From Marisa cornuarietis (taxonomy: Eukaryota; Mollusca; Gastropoda; Architaenioglossa; Ampullariidae), in assembly GCA_004794655.1 (NCBI GenBank), contig SMMW01000153.1, forward strand, positions 2,614,501 to 2,678,500: 64,000 nt of DNA, given 5' to 3'. Positions 36,577 to 49,399 of the stretch are shown here, one piece after another; the stretch's first letter is position 1, and the number at the start of each line of letters is the position of its first letter. A model generated the notes under the pieces. It was given only the letters and a program-made list of their open reading frames with translations, was not told where the DNA came from and made no database searches. The position numbers and the translations under genes are program-made.

Positions 36577-39500
36577 ATGGTTCACGAGATTGAAGACTTT
36601 CATGGTGTGTACTTACTATGCTGCTTGAATCCGCGTTACAAAGGACGAACCTACATTGGGTACACAGTAAATCCCAATCGGCGAATCAAACAGCATAATG
36701 CAGGCTCGCAAGCGGGAGGAGCATGTCGAACAAGCGGTCGAGGACCATGGTAAGCATAAAAATACTCCAGGGATTAGGGCAGAGCCATGAAGTTTGTCGC
36801 ACAGCTTGTAGATTGTCTTAACGCAGGGGTGGGGAGCCTGTTTTCTTCCAAGGGCCATTTGATAGGGATTTATAATATCACTCGCGGACTGTACAAAATT
36901 TATCTACTTAAAAATGAGCCTACTCAAATTGGTCAAGCTGTAGTTTTGTGACAGTGTGTAAACAGTTTAACAACATGTACATTCCCAGTCTTCCTGGAAC
37001 TGTTGTCCTCTGAGTCACCACAATCCACCTTTTCCTAATTAAGTGCAGAAAATATGTGCTCTGCTTCTATGAAAAGCATCGTGAAACAATTGTTTTGAGT
37101 CTGTAAAATATGTGTTTATAATTAAAAAGTTCCTATAAAGAAGACAAATTATATAGTCACAAAACCATTTTTTCTAATGCACAATATTTTGTTATTATTA
37201 TTTAAGTATTAAAAATGTACTTTCACTGCACAACCACTATCATGACTATTTAGTACACACAGTTCATGATATTTACAAAATGTCTGCTCCCATGCTAAAC
37301 ACACAGACATGCTTGCACATACACAGATATAAAGTCATAAACCCAAACTAGCCAAAGTTTTTTTTAATTTGTTCATCCATGGAAATCCATGAAGGATAAT
37401 GTTGGATACTTCTAGGCCTGAACTGTACACTATGACACACATAATTTTAATTTTTTTAATTGTATGAACCAACATGGTCGAAGAACGTTTGGGGTGAGGG
37501 CTGCATGCATGAATAGTTCTCCAAAATCATCTATATAGGCTGCGGGCAGCCAATGAGAAGCATGCATTCTGTCCCGTTAGGTACTCTTATGCATCCTGTC
37601 AATCCTGTAATGGACGTTCCTCCGTGTCCCTCAAAATTTACTTCATTATTAATAGTTACTTAATATACATTTATGTTGCTATAAAAAAGCTTATAGATTT
37701 GCTGATATCTGCGATTAACATGGCAGGACGGATCAAATGATTTCATGGGCCAGATGTTCCTCACCCCTGTCTTAAAGTCTTAGTTTTGGTACTGTTATAA
37801 ATAAACCACTGTGTTTGATTAGAGTATGTTGCCCTGAAACATATCTATTTTTCATGTATGTCATTTTTTAATAGTAGGTTATATGAAAAGGTACTATGCA
37901 GAATAAAATTAGACATTTGACTTTACTCATAGTGAAATGTGGATGTCATAATTTTAGACTGAAACACAGGAAGGGAATGAGTAAGTTGTGGCAGATGGCA
38001 CCACCATAATTTGTATCTTCCACTCTCCCTTTACTACAAACAGTCAGTGTCACTTTTTAACTCCCTCTACATGCTAAGGCACTAAGTGTGCTACTGACAT
38101 TAATTTATTCCTTCTAGTTATTAATACATTGCGTTTTGCTTTGATCTGGTGCTTATCATACTTTTACTGTTAAGTTTATGAAGTAAACATATAAGTTTGG
38201 TTCATTTTTATCTGGCACTTAGTCAAGTTTATTGTTTAGAATGTAACATAACCTTGCTCTTGTGTACATTCTTTCTGTCCATCCAGTTTTGCAGTAAGTT
38301 CTTAGCATGGTCAAGTTACAAGTTAATTCTTGTTTCCTAGTTTAGAATGGCAGGTACCATCTTAATTGCTCTCTTTTACAGGGAGATGGCATTGATTATT
38401 CATGGGTTTCCAAACAACATTTCAGCTTTACAGGTTAGTAAATGTGATAATAACTACAAAGTAACTAAACATATTGAAATTTAGCTTGTAGTGGTGGGTG
38501 GGATGTATAGATGCTGGTGATGTTTTATATGAGAATAATTTACAACTTGCACATGTTGCAAGGAGCTTGAGAGCAGATGGCATTCACACCTTTCTACCGT
38601 GTCAGACAAGCTTGACTTTACTGTTCTCATCCTTGCAGAATTTATTGAAACCCTACACCCTGTAAAATTCCACACAATTTATTTAAAAATTTTACGTTAA
38701 TTTTTTACAAATAATTTTAAAGGTAAAAGTCATCCCCCTATTAGCTGGGAAGTGAGGTGTTAGAGACCTTACTTTTCTTGGGGCCAGGTTTACATGTGGT
38801 GCCCATCTCCTCTCCCTTGCTGCTTTACCGTCCCCAACCCTCTGTGGAGTCAGGTACCCATTCTCGACAGCTGCACCACATGGGTATCAAACTGGAGTCT
38901 TTTGCTCTAGATGCCAGGAACTATAACCATCAGGCTATAAACAACTTATATTAGGAGTACTTAAAAACAAATGAAACATCATATAATTGTACTCAAGTAA
39001 AAAATGTCTTCTAAATGTTTGTATAAAATACAGAGAAACATCATGTGGTTTCTTGCCCTTTCCCCATTATTGCATGTACATGTAGATTTTACAATACCCT
39101 TGACTTGATCAACATATTTTTGCAACACAGCTGAAAGCTAACCAAGCACTCAAAACCTCTCAAACTGTAAAGATTTACTTTAAATAAAGGACAGCATGGC
39201 ATGATAACAATGGAATGTTCTAGCTAATTGGACCTTTTTCATGGTTTTGTTTATAATATCTATTGTTTTATTTACTAGATTCATAATGTAAGAAATACCA
39301 CAAAACTGTTAAAAACAGTTTAATCATTATACAGATTTCCCTCTTTGACAGCAACTTTTGAACTTTTTATTTAAAAAATGAAATTGATTTAATAAAGAAA
39401 ACTTTTTCTAAATTATATGTGGTGCCAGTTACAAGTTTCAGTCCTTCATCATTATTTTCTTAAACTAATTTCTGGATGATATTAAATTTCTCAGTGCTAT

Positions 39501-42500
39501 AAATAATTCATTAATGCAATGGTATCGTTTGGCATACTAGAAATTTGAGTGTTTACCTTTTTTCCCCCCACTTTCTCATCTGGCAGTTTGAATGGGCCTG
39601 GCAACATCCAGATAAATGCAGGCGCCTTCGTGATGCCCCTTTTTCAAAGAGACGTTCTGAAACTGCCTTCCAGCATCGATGGAGAATAGCTTGTCTTCTT
39701 CTTCAAGTGGGACCCTGGCATCGTTTTGCCTTAACCATACGCTGGCTAAAACAAGATTACAAGCTGGATTTCCCCACAGACCTTTCTGCACCATTACACA
39801 TGCCTGTTGTTTTTGGTCCTGTGATCAGCAAAAGTCTTCAAGGTATTTCTTTTTCAGGGTATTAAGATGCATAGATACAAGTATTACAATTCCTATCAAG
39901 TTGTGACACTGATCCCTTAATGCAATCTTTGTAAGTAATATCACAAATTATTATTTGAAAGTTCAGATTGTCCTATCGCACAAATAAAAATATACACATT
40001 CAATTAGACAAGAAAGTCTTCAAAACACAGCAATGGTACAAAGTGTGGGGAAGTTTTATCATTTTTAGTTTAGAAATTAATAATTATAATTCACTTGTGC
40101 ACATCTTTTCACTGTATGTGAACAATGACCACTTTTCCTGCATATTCTAAAGAAAACTAGCAGGTTGGACTTATATGATAGATACTGAGCTGCTGAGATA
40201 TTCCTACTTACAATTTTGAGTTGCAAAAAAAATCGTTTACTTACAGTAGTTTCTAAAACACATCTGGGACAGTTCGTGAAGACTACCACTTTTTTGAAGA
40301 TTAAAGGTAAACGTCATCCCCTAATCTTTTGGTCATTGGAGAGTGATATGTTAAGAGACCACACTTCTCAGGCCAGCTGATTGTGAGGGCAGTGCCCATC
40401 TTCTCTCCATTGCTGCCTTACATTCCTCAACCCTCTGTGAGGTCAGGTACCCATTCCTGACTGTTGGGCAAAGTTTGCTGTGCCACACAGGTATGGAACT
40501 GGCACACCTCTGGGTTTGGATGCTAAAACTCCAGCTACTCAGCTATCTGCTTCCCTACCATTTTTGCATAAATTACAAAAGCATCCTGGTTCAGGACCAA
40601 GAATCAATTGACAAGAAAAGTTTCAAGGAATGCTGAGGTGTCTTTCTGGCTGGCCAACATGACCCTGGTTTCCAGCTTGCAATCTGTGAGAAGCGTGGAA
40701 AGCTGCTGCAGTCAGCATAAGGGCATAGCTTATGGGATGGGAAAAAACTTGTCTTGTTTAATCCTATCTTGGATAAAGCAGGGTGCCTGTGGAGCACTAA
40801 CTTTTTTTGTATATGAAGATTTGTAAAATTTCTGCTTTCTGCAACTGGTCTAAGTACAAGTGATTCAGAAGGAGGTTTAATCAGGTTTTGCTGTAGCATT
40901 CTATTTTTTCATATCTTGTTGATCGGCAATGATTGCCATATCTATACATACAGCTGCCACATTCATATTTTGCTAATGTTACCTTTTCCTCTGTCAAATC
41001 ATTACTTTCCATTTGCTAAACTTTTCTTCACTGATCTGGTTAAGAATTTTATGCCACGATCCCCAGATTCTGGATCCCAGCATTTTAGTGACCACACTTA
41101 GGAGACTGAAAAAAACAAACAAACAAGCACTTGTGTTGGAGGGGTGCATGTGATGTTGCTAGGCAACAAAGTAGGGCAACCTCCATAAACCAGCCCAGTC
41201 CTGTGTTTAAGACATGATTGTAAGTAAATAACTTCTTTGAAACCCTGAATGTTTAGCATTGCCATGCATCCTTGCGTTGTATATAAAACACAAGCTTCAC
41301 CCTTGTAGCAATTTTTCCTCTCAGAATGATGTTTAATCTTGTTTGCTTATCAGACAAGAGCATCAGTCCAAAGAAAAGACCAGAGCCTTCAGCAGATGCA
41401 GAGAGTGCACTTGAGGAGGAGCTTACCAGTTTACCTCGTCTCGTCAGAAACAATTATGTCTGTGCAGTGTGCCACCATAAATTAGAGGTACCTAATTTAC
41501 ACAGTAAACAGTTTTGTAGTAACTGTCATAACAGGCAGTGAGCATGGTAAGTGTTCATTACCATAGACTATAGACAGCTGGAACTGCCATGTTACATTAT
41601 CCTTTTCCCAAGTTTGCTTATGTGCTGTCTAAATGGCCATTGTGTTAATAATAATTGTCATAGCTGCTCAACATGAATTGTGTAAATGTGATCCATTTAG
41701 ATTTTACACAAACATTTATTTTTTCCACCTACTTATAATTCTTTACCAAGATAAAGTTTCCATAAGCTAGCAGTGACCATGCATGTGATGAAAAGTAGAT
41801 GGCTCAATGACACTAGAACATGACCTGTGGGAGGCAGAGGCTAACTTTCTTTGCTTTCTTTCATCTTCTGTGTTAAGTCTGGTAGCTGCTGCTAGCTGGA
41901 AGAAAGAATGTTGTTTTCATTGATTGGACTCAGTGACCTTCAAACCCATAATCGTAAAATGAGCATCCAACTTCCAGACTATGGAGTCTCCCTAAATGTA
42001 CAAGCTTAAAACATTTTGTTCTCAAAAAGATTTTGATATGCTTACATTTTCAAGCTCTCAAAGGTCTAATTTGTTTGGTACCTATGACTTAAGTAATTTT
42101 TGATAATCTTTTACTTTTGCTGTCTATCTTTAGCCTAATGACAAGCGTCTGATGTGCTTCTTGCCAAACTGCCAGATGGTCAGCCATATCATTTGCCTTG
42201 CTAACCGCTTCATTGGCAGTACCCAAACTACGCACCTCATTCCTATCCAGGGTGGATGTCCTGGGTGCAGAAGAACTTTACTGTGGGGTGATTTGGTTCG
42301 TCACTTCCGGGGATGCTACCAAAACCTGTCGCAGTCAACAACAGATGTGAGTGGTTTTCTGTTGCTTTGCTGTTCAGGATAAATGCACTTAAGTATGGGT
42401 ATTGCAATTAGGCTTCAGGGCTTCTGCTAACGCAAAAAATTGCGTAAAGTACGCATTAAAAGTTCGGAGGACCCCTTCAGTTTTCGTCAGTGGGGTCCCA

Positions 42501-45500
42501 GGGGACCCCTTCAAATTTGGGCAAAAAACAGATACAAAATTGGATAAGTGTAGTGTCTGACATCGTAGCCTAATCTATTGTCGTCTGCTACAAGGTGAGA
42601 GTAACTTCCCTTGCACTGAGTTTTTTCCCTTACCAGAAAGAGTTCCATTATCTATTTCCAAGATGTTGACAGCGTGGTTAAAATCATCGTCTCAGAAACG
42701 GAAAGAAAGTGATGGTGAAGACAAACAGCAAGATAATGAAGATCGTGAACCCACATCATCATGCCCTGTTCCATCTAGTACCTGTGATTTTTTTCACATT
42801 GTAAAGGGACCCTTTAGAGTTAGCCTGGGACCCCTTAGAAATCTGAACAAGGGTTCCCTGGGACCCCAAAGAATTTAGCCTTAGCAGAAGCCCTGGACAT
42901 TGCTACCTAATAAAGAGTTAAGATTCTAAATCACATTCCAAGCCATCAATCTCTGATTAGAGTTGATGGCATTTAATCTTGGCATCTTGTGTGATCATTT
43001 TTCTTTACAAGATTGCTCGTCATCTGTAAGAGCTGGTCTGTATTTGGGAATGGATTTGTAAAAGGCTGAGCAAAATCCTGAAGACTGCTATGTTTCAGAA
43101 TGGTCAGGCTGAGCATGGAAATCACTGGGCTGATGAAATATTCTCTAGTCAAGTCTGATGGTGACAGAAACAATAGTGCAAGATTGTTTCAAACAAGGTC
43201 TGTTTGATTGAGCAATTCACAAGCATGTTTGTGATGAATGACTTTTAATGATTTTAAAGAAAAAATGTTTTATGTTGTGTAAAAGAACAACAGTGTTCAA
43301 TACAGTAGGTAATCAAGTCATTTGTTACAATTCTGTTGAGCTATTTTTACTGAAAAATGGATTGCTTTTAGTGCACTGATAGTGTTTCATCTTCTTGCAT
43401 AAACACCACAGAATTTGTTCTTGCACAAACAAGTCGTGGAGTTTTTCAAAGGTTTAAGGAACCTTCGGCAGTTCAGTCCACCTGTCTAATAAACTGGTCA
43501 GCCTGGTCAGAATGGAACTCGTAGTCTCTTGTGGTTGAAGGCATGCAGATCTAACCTTTCCCAGTATCCATCCGCTGTACACTGCAACTTGAGTTAAAGT
43601 TCATGTTTAAGCTGATTACAATCCACTATACCTTGAGCACACAAAGTATAGTATAACTGTAGGGCCTCTTCCTGCAATGAAGTGGAGAGTTACAGTGGCC
43701 CTACATCATGTGACCACTTCAGAGCCTGAGTGTGGGCATTGAATCTGAACAAAACTGTCATTGTCATTTTCGTCTTCTTTAAACGTTGGTAGCTTGTGAA
43801 CTAATACTCTTGTGGGTGGATCGCTACTCCTTCTCAAAATATTTGAACTGTTTCCTCTCACAGTTGTAGGGCTTTCTAGTTTAAATGCTTGTTCTGGTTC
43901 TCCCTGTTTTGCTATCGTATCTGCTTCTTCCTTTCTAGCTTTCCTCTCTGCTTCCTTTCTTAACTTTCTGCTTGTTTTTCTCGTGCTAACTTTTCTATGT
44001 GCCCATCAAATCTCTCTACACATTGCATAATGTACTTATGGCATCTCCTGCAACTTAATCATTTCTGCTACTTTCTTTTGTATGGCTACGTCCATCATTA
44101 GATCCTGTGGTTCTATTTTATCAAAGTACAAGGTATATTCTAGAGCTAAGTTTCACAATACGGTTGTGAGAATGTTTACAGTTTCAAAGTACATTTTCAA
44201 AATCAGTACATACAGTACAAGGCAGCCATTGTGTAATACACTAAAAGCAATGACATTGAATTAAGTCAAGGTTTATACACAAGAAAAGAAACACAAGTAA
44301 TGGGGACAACAAAGGTTTAAGTCAGAGGACCAGAAACCACAGCAGGGAATTATGCTAGGGCAAAAATAATTAAAAACATGTGATCTCCCCTTACATACAA
44401 ATACAATTAACAAGTAATGATATCACCAAAATTGCCCACAGACGTTAATACTAACCACTAAATAATAAAAAGTACTAATAATTAGAGATTATTTCAAGCA
44501 AACATATCAAGAGGAAAATTAATCTTATTGTGAAAAAGAGCACAAGAAACAACTTTAGCTAATGACTGGTACAGCCAGCAACATTTTTTACTTTAAAATA
44601 GCTAGACAGTAACCCTAGTCAGAGAGAGTTTGGTTTCCTTCGCATACATTTCTCACACAATTACTCTCCAGGTTGAACTCTAACCTCTGAATCTTTTTAC
44701 CCTTCTCAGTCAGCTGCTTTAGATCTTTTTGTATTTTAAGTCGAAAACTGATTTAGAACCATCTTGATCTTCTTAGGACATGGTTTGTTGTTAGCACAAC
44801 ACTGTACATGTTTGTATATCATAAGAGTTCTTGTAAGTTTATGCTGTGAATGAATTGATAAATGACTTGAGCTGTGGTTTTTGAATGGGAAATAAGGAGT
44901 GTTGTATGTATTAAAGGTGGAAGAGGGGACAGTATTTTGACAATTAGTGATTTGTATATATATGTGTGAGTGTGTGTGATGGATTTCTATGAGTTTCGCG
45001 TTGCCGGTGGCCGTTTGATTAGAAATACCCTTAATATGTGTTACAGAAAATGTTCAACATGCATCCATCCCAACACTGCCTGCATGTATTCAGTCGTGCA
45101 AACCAAGCCAGAGTGCATTAAGCCATAAGTGATGCAACAAAGCATGGCTGCACGAGATAATTTTTCAACTGGCGTCGAAAAATTATTAAAAAAAACGCCC
45201 CTGGTCCAGCTCATTGTAAAATGCCTATCCGCCTTTCCATAATTAGGTGCATGAAAATTATGTGCAGAAAACCACACGGTTCAATTTTTCCGGTTCAGAC
45301 ATTTTTAGCATAACTGAGGCACAAATGTCGTCTTGTTGAAATTTGAAACGTGTTCCAAGTATTTCTTTCAGATATGGATGATTTTAGTCTCTGAGGCTCT
45401 GCAAAGCATGATCACAAACATCGATATTGTTATGTTGCCAAGAAATATATTCAACATGCGTAGTAAATAGAACACCTTCAGGGGAAGGTGTGATTGTAAT

Positions 45501-47128
45501 CACAGCTTTTTTGTCTGTGTGCCATTGACTAAATCAGACACATAAATGTAATTGCAAACAAATTATATTCTTACATTATAAATACCTTGTTACATATACT
45601 GAGGTAGACGTGGATGAGATAAAATTAATTTCAAGTAATGGAAGGGAAGACTTACATTCTGAGGTAAATTGGCGTTTATTCAGGTTGCTGTACTTGTGTA
45701 CTGCTGTTCCTTATGAATTATTTTATCGCTTAACTCTGCTCCTATGATAGATTTCCTGTTTCCGTATTCATGTGTATTTACTTTCTTTTATATATTCTTC
45801 TCACTAAAATTAGCAAAATTAGATTGAAACAAGTGATTGGAGTCTGTAAAATATATGTTTTTAAATAGACAATTCCTCGAGGAGACAGTAACTCAATCAT
45901 TTTCCTAATGAGCAAAACACCCAAAAGAATTTTTACAAGTCAAATCTTCTTCATCTGCTTGTCCTTTTAGAACCCATGAAACGACGATGCTGGACATTTG
46001 CAGCTGTACATTCGGGTATACAGCAATGCCATGATCATTTTATTTCTTTATTTTTGGAAAGAGCCGACATGCACTACAGGTATCAACAGCCGACAGGAAA
46101 GTGGTCCACCAGCCCCTTGGAATAAAGACACATGCATAATTCTCCAAAATCGTCCATAGCGTGCATCCGACATCATAACGGGCTAGCCACGCAACCAGCA
46201 TCTCTTCAGCATCAGCCAGAGTATCACTGGTCATGCAATACAACTTTATTTTCTCACTGGACTAAATGTCAGCCCCAAAACCCCAAACGATATGGTCTAC
46301 AGTGACACGGGCAGATTTCCCCTCTATGTGCATTCCAAAACCTCTTGCATTGGATACTGGTTACGCCTGACAAGACTTGACTCCAGGAGACTCCCACGAA
46401 AGGCATATAACATGTTGACTGAGCTTCATAATAGGGGGAAAGCATGCTGGGTGTCTGAAGTGTGTGAGACCCTGTACAGGTATGGTTGTGACTATGTCTG
46501 GGAGAATCAAGGTGTGCAAAATGTTGGCAAATTTCTCTCTATGCTTAAACAAAGACTGGTTGATTGCCATAAACAAGACTGGCATTGTCATGTCACAGAG
46601 AGCCCTAGGTTTACAGTGTATGCAAAGTTCAAATTGGAATTGCAAAAAGAACCATATTTATACTGTGTAAACAACAAAGCCTTAAGAGATGCTCTAATTA
46701 GATTTTGAATGGGGATGTCTGAGTTAAAAACCCACAAATACAGGTACTCAACGGCACCAATGCCAAATGTAGAATGCCCGCTATGTCTTGATTCACCAGA
46801 CGATGAAATACATCTACTTTTCCAGATTTCTGCCTCTGAAATACACAACTCACCAAACAGCCTTTACCTTCCCAGCCCTGATTAATGACACATATCAGAC
46901 TACCTGCCTAGCCAGGTATCTTTACCACTGTTATAAACGACGCAACACTGTCAGCAGCTAAACGAAGAAAGATTTGTCCATAGGGCTATCGACACTGTCG
47001 ATGCAATTGCCCATGCTAACCTATATTTACACGCCTTGAACTGTAATAATTTATCATTAAAATTGTATGAACTGTACTCGCGATGTTGAGGCCACACGGC
47101 CTAAGCAATAAAGAATTTCGTCCGTTCG

Positions 47129-47170
<42 letters not shown>

Positions 47171-47343
47171 TTCTGTACAACCTAACAGCACAGATTCGTT
47201 GGTTAACCTCGTTGAGAGGTCTTACTCAATTCTGTTCTTAGGATGAAAAATCTGATGGTATTCCTCAAATGCAGAAAAGTAATTCTGAGCCAGTTCCTAA
47301 ATCTTTGGACCTGGACGCAGAACCAAACTGTGAAAGATACTGA
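36577..47343 (+). CDS. SLX1: SLX1 structure-specific endonuclease subunit (GIY-YIG nuclease with C-terminal RING/PHD-type finger)
   Basis: Six exons, all in phase: 36577..36749, 38382..38433, 39587..39842, 41354..41487, 42134..42346 and 47242..47343. They total 930 nt (309 aa; human SLX1 is about 275). SLX1 with SLX4 cuts branched DNA such as Holliday junctions and flaps in the nucleus. Exon 1 holds the GIY-YIG core: [10 protein letters not shown], then [19 protein letters not shown] with the catalytic-type Arg, then [12 protein letters not shown]. Exon 2 is [17 protein letters not shown]. Exon 3 continues [16 protein letters not shown]. Exons 4-5 form a C4HC3 finger: CAVC, then CFLPNC, H, CLA and CPGC, ending [11 protein letters not shown] as in SLX1. 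Exon 6 is a short acidic tail ending CERY then TGA. An AATAAA lies 21 nt after the stop. The start is the ATG directly preceding the GIY-YIG domain. Intron 5 is 4.9 kb and full of transposon remains. The exon 6 assignment rests only on phase and splice site. Confidence 0.93.
36824..37769. mobile_element. hAT-type DNA transposon, non-autonomous, in SLX1 intron 1
   Basis: The left end is CAGGGGTGGGGAGCCTG and the right end reads (reverse complement) CAGGGGTGAGGAACATCTGG, typical hAT/Charlie-like termini, 946 bp apart. Flanking 8-mers TCTTAACG (36816-36823) and TCTTAAAG (37770-37777) match at 7 of 8 positions, as expected for an aged hAT target-site duplication. No transposase ORF remains. Confidence 0.85.
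38720..38940 (-). mobile_element. SINE family 2 copy in SLX1 intron 2
   Basis: In minus orientation it carries the same blocks as the full copy at 32071-32340 (GACTCCACAGAGGGTTGGGG, GTGAGG/TAACACCTCAC and the AAAGGT tail seen as AAAGGTAAAAGTCATCCCCC on the plus strand). The tRNA-like head is decayed. Confidence 0.75.
40305..40560 (-). mobile_element. SINE family 2 copy in SLX1 intron 3
   Basis: In minus orientation, AAAGGTAAACGTCATCCCC marks the tail and CAGCTATCTGCTTCCC the decayed head. The body includes GAGGTCAGGTACCCATTCC, seen in all family 2 copies. Confidence 0.75.
42416..42895. mobile_element. hAT-like element with 15-bp terminal inverted repeats and a transposase N-terminal stub, in SLX1 intron 5
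   Basis: CAGGGCTTCTGCTAA at 42416-42430 and TTAGCAGAAGCCCTG at 42881-42895 are perfect inverted repeats 480 bp apart. Inside each end are several GGGTCCC/GGGACCCC palindromic subterminal motifs. An ORF from 42663 starts [20 protein letters not shown]. This resembles the N-termini of hAT transposases of the zinc-finger-862/KIAA1586 type, then runs out, so the rest has been deleted. I saw no convincing target-site duplication. Confidence 0.65.
43430..44085 (-). mobile_element. Decayed gag-like fragment of an LTR retrotransposon (SCAN/gag type) in SLX1 intron 5
   Basis: On the minus strand a highly charged helix ([19 protein letters not shown], about 44010-43950) precedes [17 protein letters not shown] (about 43800-43750). 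Then, through frameshifts, come a region with [17 protein letters not shown] and one with [16 protein letters not shown] (about 43500). The order KLPxF...D.FL..F, then LxGKALxVYxRL, then FxxRLxxYLDRWxE is that of gag/SCAN-like domains in molluscan Ty3-type retroelements. At least three frame changes are needed. Confidence 0.5.
46260..47130 (+). mobile_element. 5'-truncated LINE 3' end (reverse transcriptase C-terminal domain) in SLX1 intron 5
   Basis: The open frame at 46292-46708 encodes [51 protein letters not shown] and ALRDALIRF. After a TGA it continues [13 protein letters not shown] and [18 protein letters not shown]. This is the C-terminal region, with the CPLC...D..HLLF zinc-finger-like end, common to invertebrate non-LTR retrotransposon proteins. 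It ends with an AATAAAG near 47108 and then a (CT)n(CA)n tract. The single stop could come from CGA to TGA. The junction just precedes SLX1 exon 6. Confidence 0.7.
47133..47171. repeat. (CT)n(CA)n microsatellite at a LINE 3' end
   Basis: About 9 CT units followed directly by about 11 CA units, abutting the LINE fragment. It lies 70 bp upstream of the SLX1 exon 6 acceptor. Confidence 0.9.
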
Positions 47344-47589
47344 AGGGCAGTCGTGGAAATATTTAATAAAAGTTGACGCATCTGATCCATCTGTGTTCAT
47401 AGTTGGGGGGTGGGTAGGAGAGGACCAAGGGAGCTCGATCTTCGATTAGCAGGGTAGGTGAAGATAAAATTCTGGACTAAATCTAGTCTGCGTATCAAAT
47501 CTGGAGTCGATGGTCACGTGAAGAGGATTCAGTGCGCCCCCCCCCCCCACACACACACACATACACACGCATGTGAGATATATCTGTAA

Positions 47590-48280
47590 TACTATTTTCA
47601 GGTGGAGTGGTTGTGGTCTTGGACTACGGGAACTGTTCTGTTTAAGAAACCTCTCTTCTGCTCAGAGTGTCGCCTGAAGAGCCCTTCACGCCTCAAGTCT
47701 GACTTTTACGCAGTGGTCGCAGACAGTACCCGGTACTGTTAGGGTTTGTTTTGACACGACAGAGAACGCACCCTTGTCCGGGTAGCGGTGAGGCGAAGGG
47801 CGTGAAGGAGGCCGCTGACGACACCCGGGTCACAACATGGCAACGGACACCGGGGGTCGTCTGGGAGGACCCCCGTCTTGTGAAACTCTTCTGGGAGGCA
47901 ATATGCTGGGAAGTGCTGAGAGATCATTGAGATGAAGTGCAAAGCAACAAGTACTTGGCTGTCTGCAGCGTTCACCACAGGCTGCAATGAAGTTGTTTTC
48001 CATTAGAAATACGTGCTTAAATATTTCTCAGTCTAACCCTCCCCTTCACACTTTATCATATAGGAGGAAATATAGAATGTAATCAATATGTTACAATATA
48101 CTTTTGTTTGCAGTCTTCTAAGTGGTGCGTATAAAGGTTTATGTAACGGCGATGAGACTAACAGGTGAACGCGCACACAAATATTGAAATAACAAAAAAT
48201 CGTAACAACAAGAACATTGATAGTGTGAATGATACCGAAGGTGAGGCTAATTAGTTAAAACTCTCTTGACCAAGTAGGTG
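47590..48280. other. Downstream of SLX1, no gene recognised
   Basis: A GC-richer stretch at 47630-47990 contains an 82-codon minus-strand frame with no domain I recognise. No splice-supported exon was found. Confidence 0.35.
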
Positions 48281-48469
48281 GGGGCGGTACTACACCATCG
48301 CGTGTTTCCCGTGTCCAGAGAATGTCATACGGAAAGTGGAGCCGAATTATCTGCCCATTTATTGTCTTACCTGATAAATGAAGCATTGCTCATTTGCTTC
48401 AGGTGGGCAGAGCGACTGGTCCTAGCGACGATGGAACCTAAAACTTTCTCCAAAATTGATCGCGTACAC

Positions 48470-49398
48470 TACTGTGGGATCTCTAGTAGTACCAGGAAAA
48501 AGCTTGCTATCACTATCACTGGGGATTTCTAGAATGCTATCACTAACTACACGACTTCGGGATCTCTAGAATGCTATCACTAGGTACACGACTTCGGGAT
48601 CTCTAGAATGCTATCACTAGGTACACGACTTCGGAATCTCTAGAATGCTATCACTAAGTACAGGACTGTGGGATCTCTAGAATGCTATCACTAAGTACAG
48701 GACTGTGGGATCTCTAGAATGCTATCACTAAGTACAGGACTGTGGGATCTCTAGAATGCTATCACTAAGTACATGACTGTGGGATCTATAGAATGCTAAG
48801 TACAGGACTGTGGGATCTCTAGAATGCTATCACTAGGTACAGGACTGTGGGATCTCTAGAATGCTATCACTAGGTACACGACTTCGGAATCTCTAGAATG
48901 CTATCACTAAGTACAGGACTGTGGGATCTCTAGAATGCTATCACTAAGTACAGGACTGTGGGATCTCTAGAATGCTATCACTAAGTACATGACTGTGGGA
49001 TCTCTAGAATGCTATCACTAGGTACAGGACTGTGGGATCTCTAGAATGCTATCACTAAGTACAGGACTGTGGGATCTCTAGAATGCTATCACTAAGTACA
49101 GGACTGTGGGATCTCTAGAATGCTATCACTAGGTACAGGACTGTGGGATCTCTAGAATGCTATCACTAAGTACAGGACTGTGGGATCTCTAGAATGCTAT
49201 CACTAAGTACAGGACTGTGGGATCTCTAGAATGCTATCACTAAGTACAGGACTGTGGGATCTCTAGAATGCTATCACTAAGTACAGGACTGTGGGATCTC
49301 TAGAATGCTATCACTAAGTACAGGACTGTGGGATCTCTCGAAGTACCAGGACAAAGCTTGAACTCACTAAGCACTGTGGGATCTCTAGAAGTACCAGC
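48470..49398. repeat. 37-bp minisatellite, about 23 units
   Basis: The unit is GGATCTCTAGAATGCTATCA followed by CTAAGTACAGGACTGTG; each has one TCTAGA. From 48520 to 49340 it is nearly perfect, apart from one shortened unit near 48785-48805. Two variant classes alternate: ...CAGGACTGTGGG and ...CACGACTTCGG. Both edges carry degenerate units with AGTACCAGG(A)AAAAGCTTG, so the array grew from a diverged ancestral sequence. Confidence 0.97.
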
Positions 49399-49399
49399 A

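Noticed and set aside
45041..46243. Minus-strand frames at 45277-45041 and 46243-46040 that looked like one broken gene
   Set aside because: No recognisable motif and no consistent splice sites. Probably transposon debris, but I could not name it.
48470..49398. CRISPR-like array (regular 37-bp repeats)
   Set aside because: Units are contiguous tandem copies without unique spacers, in a eukaryotic context: a minisatellite.
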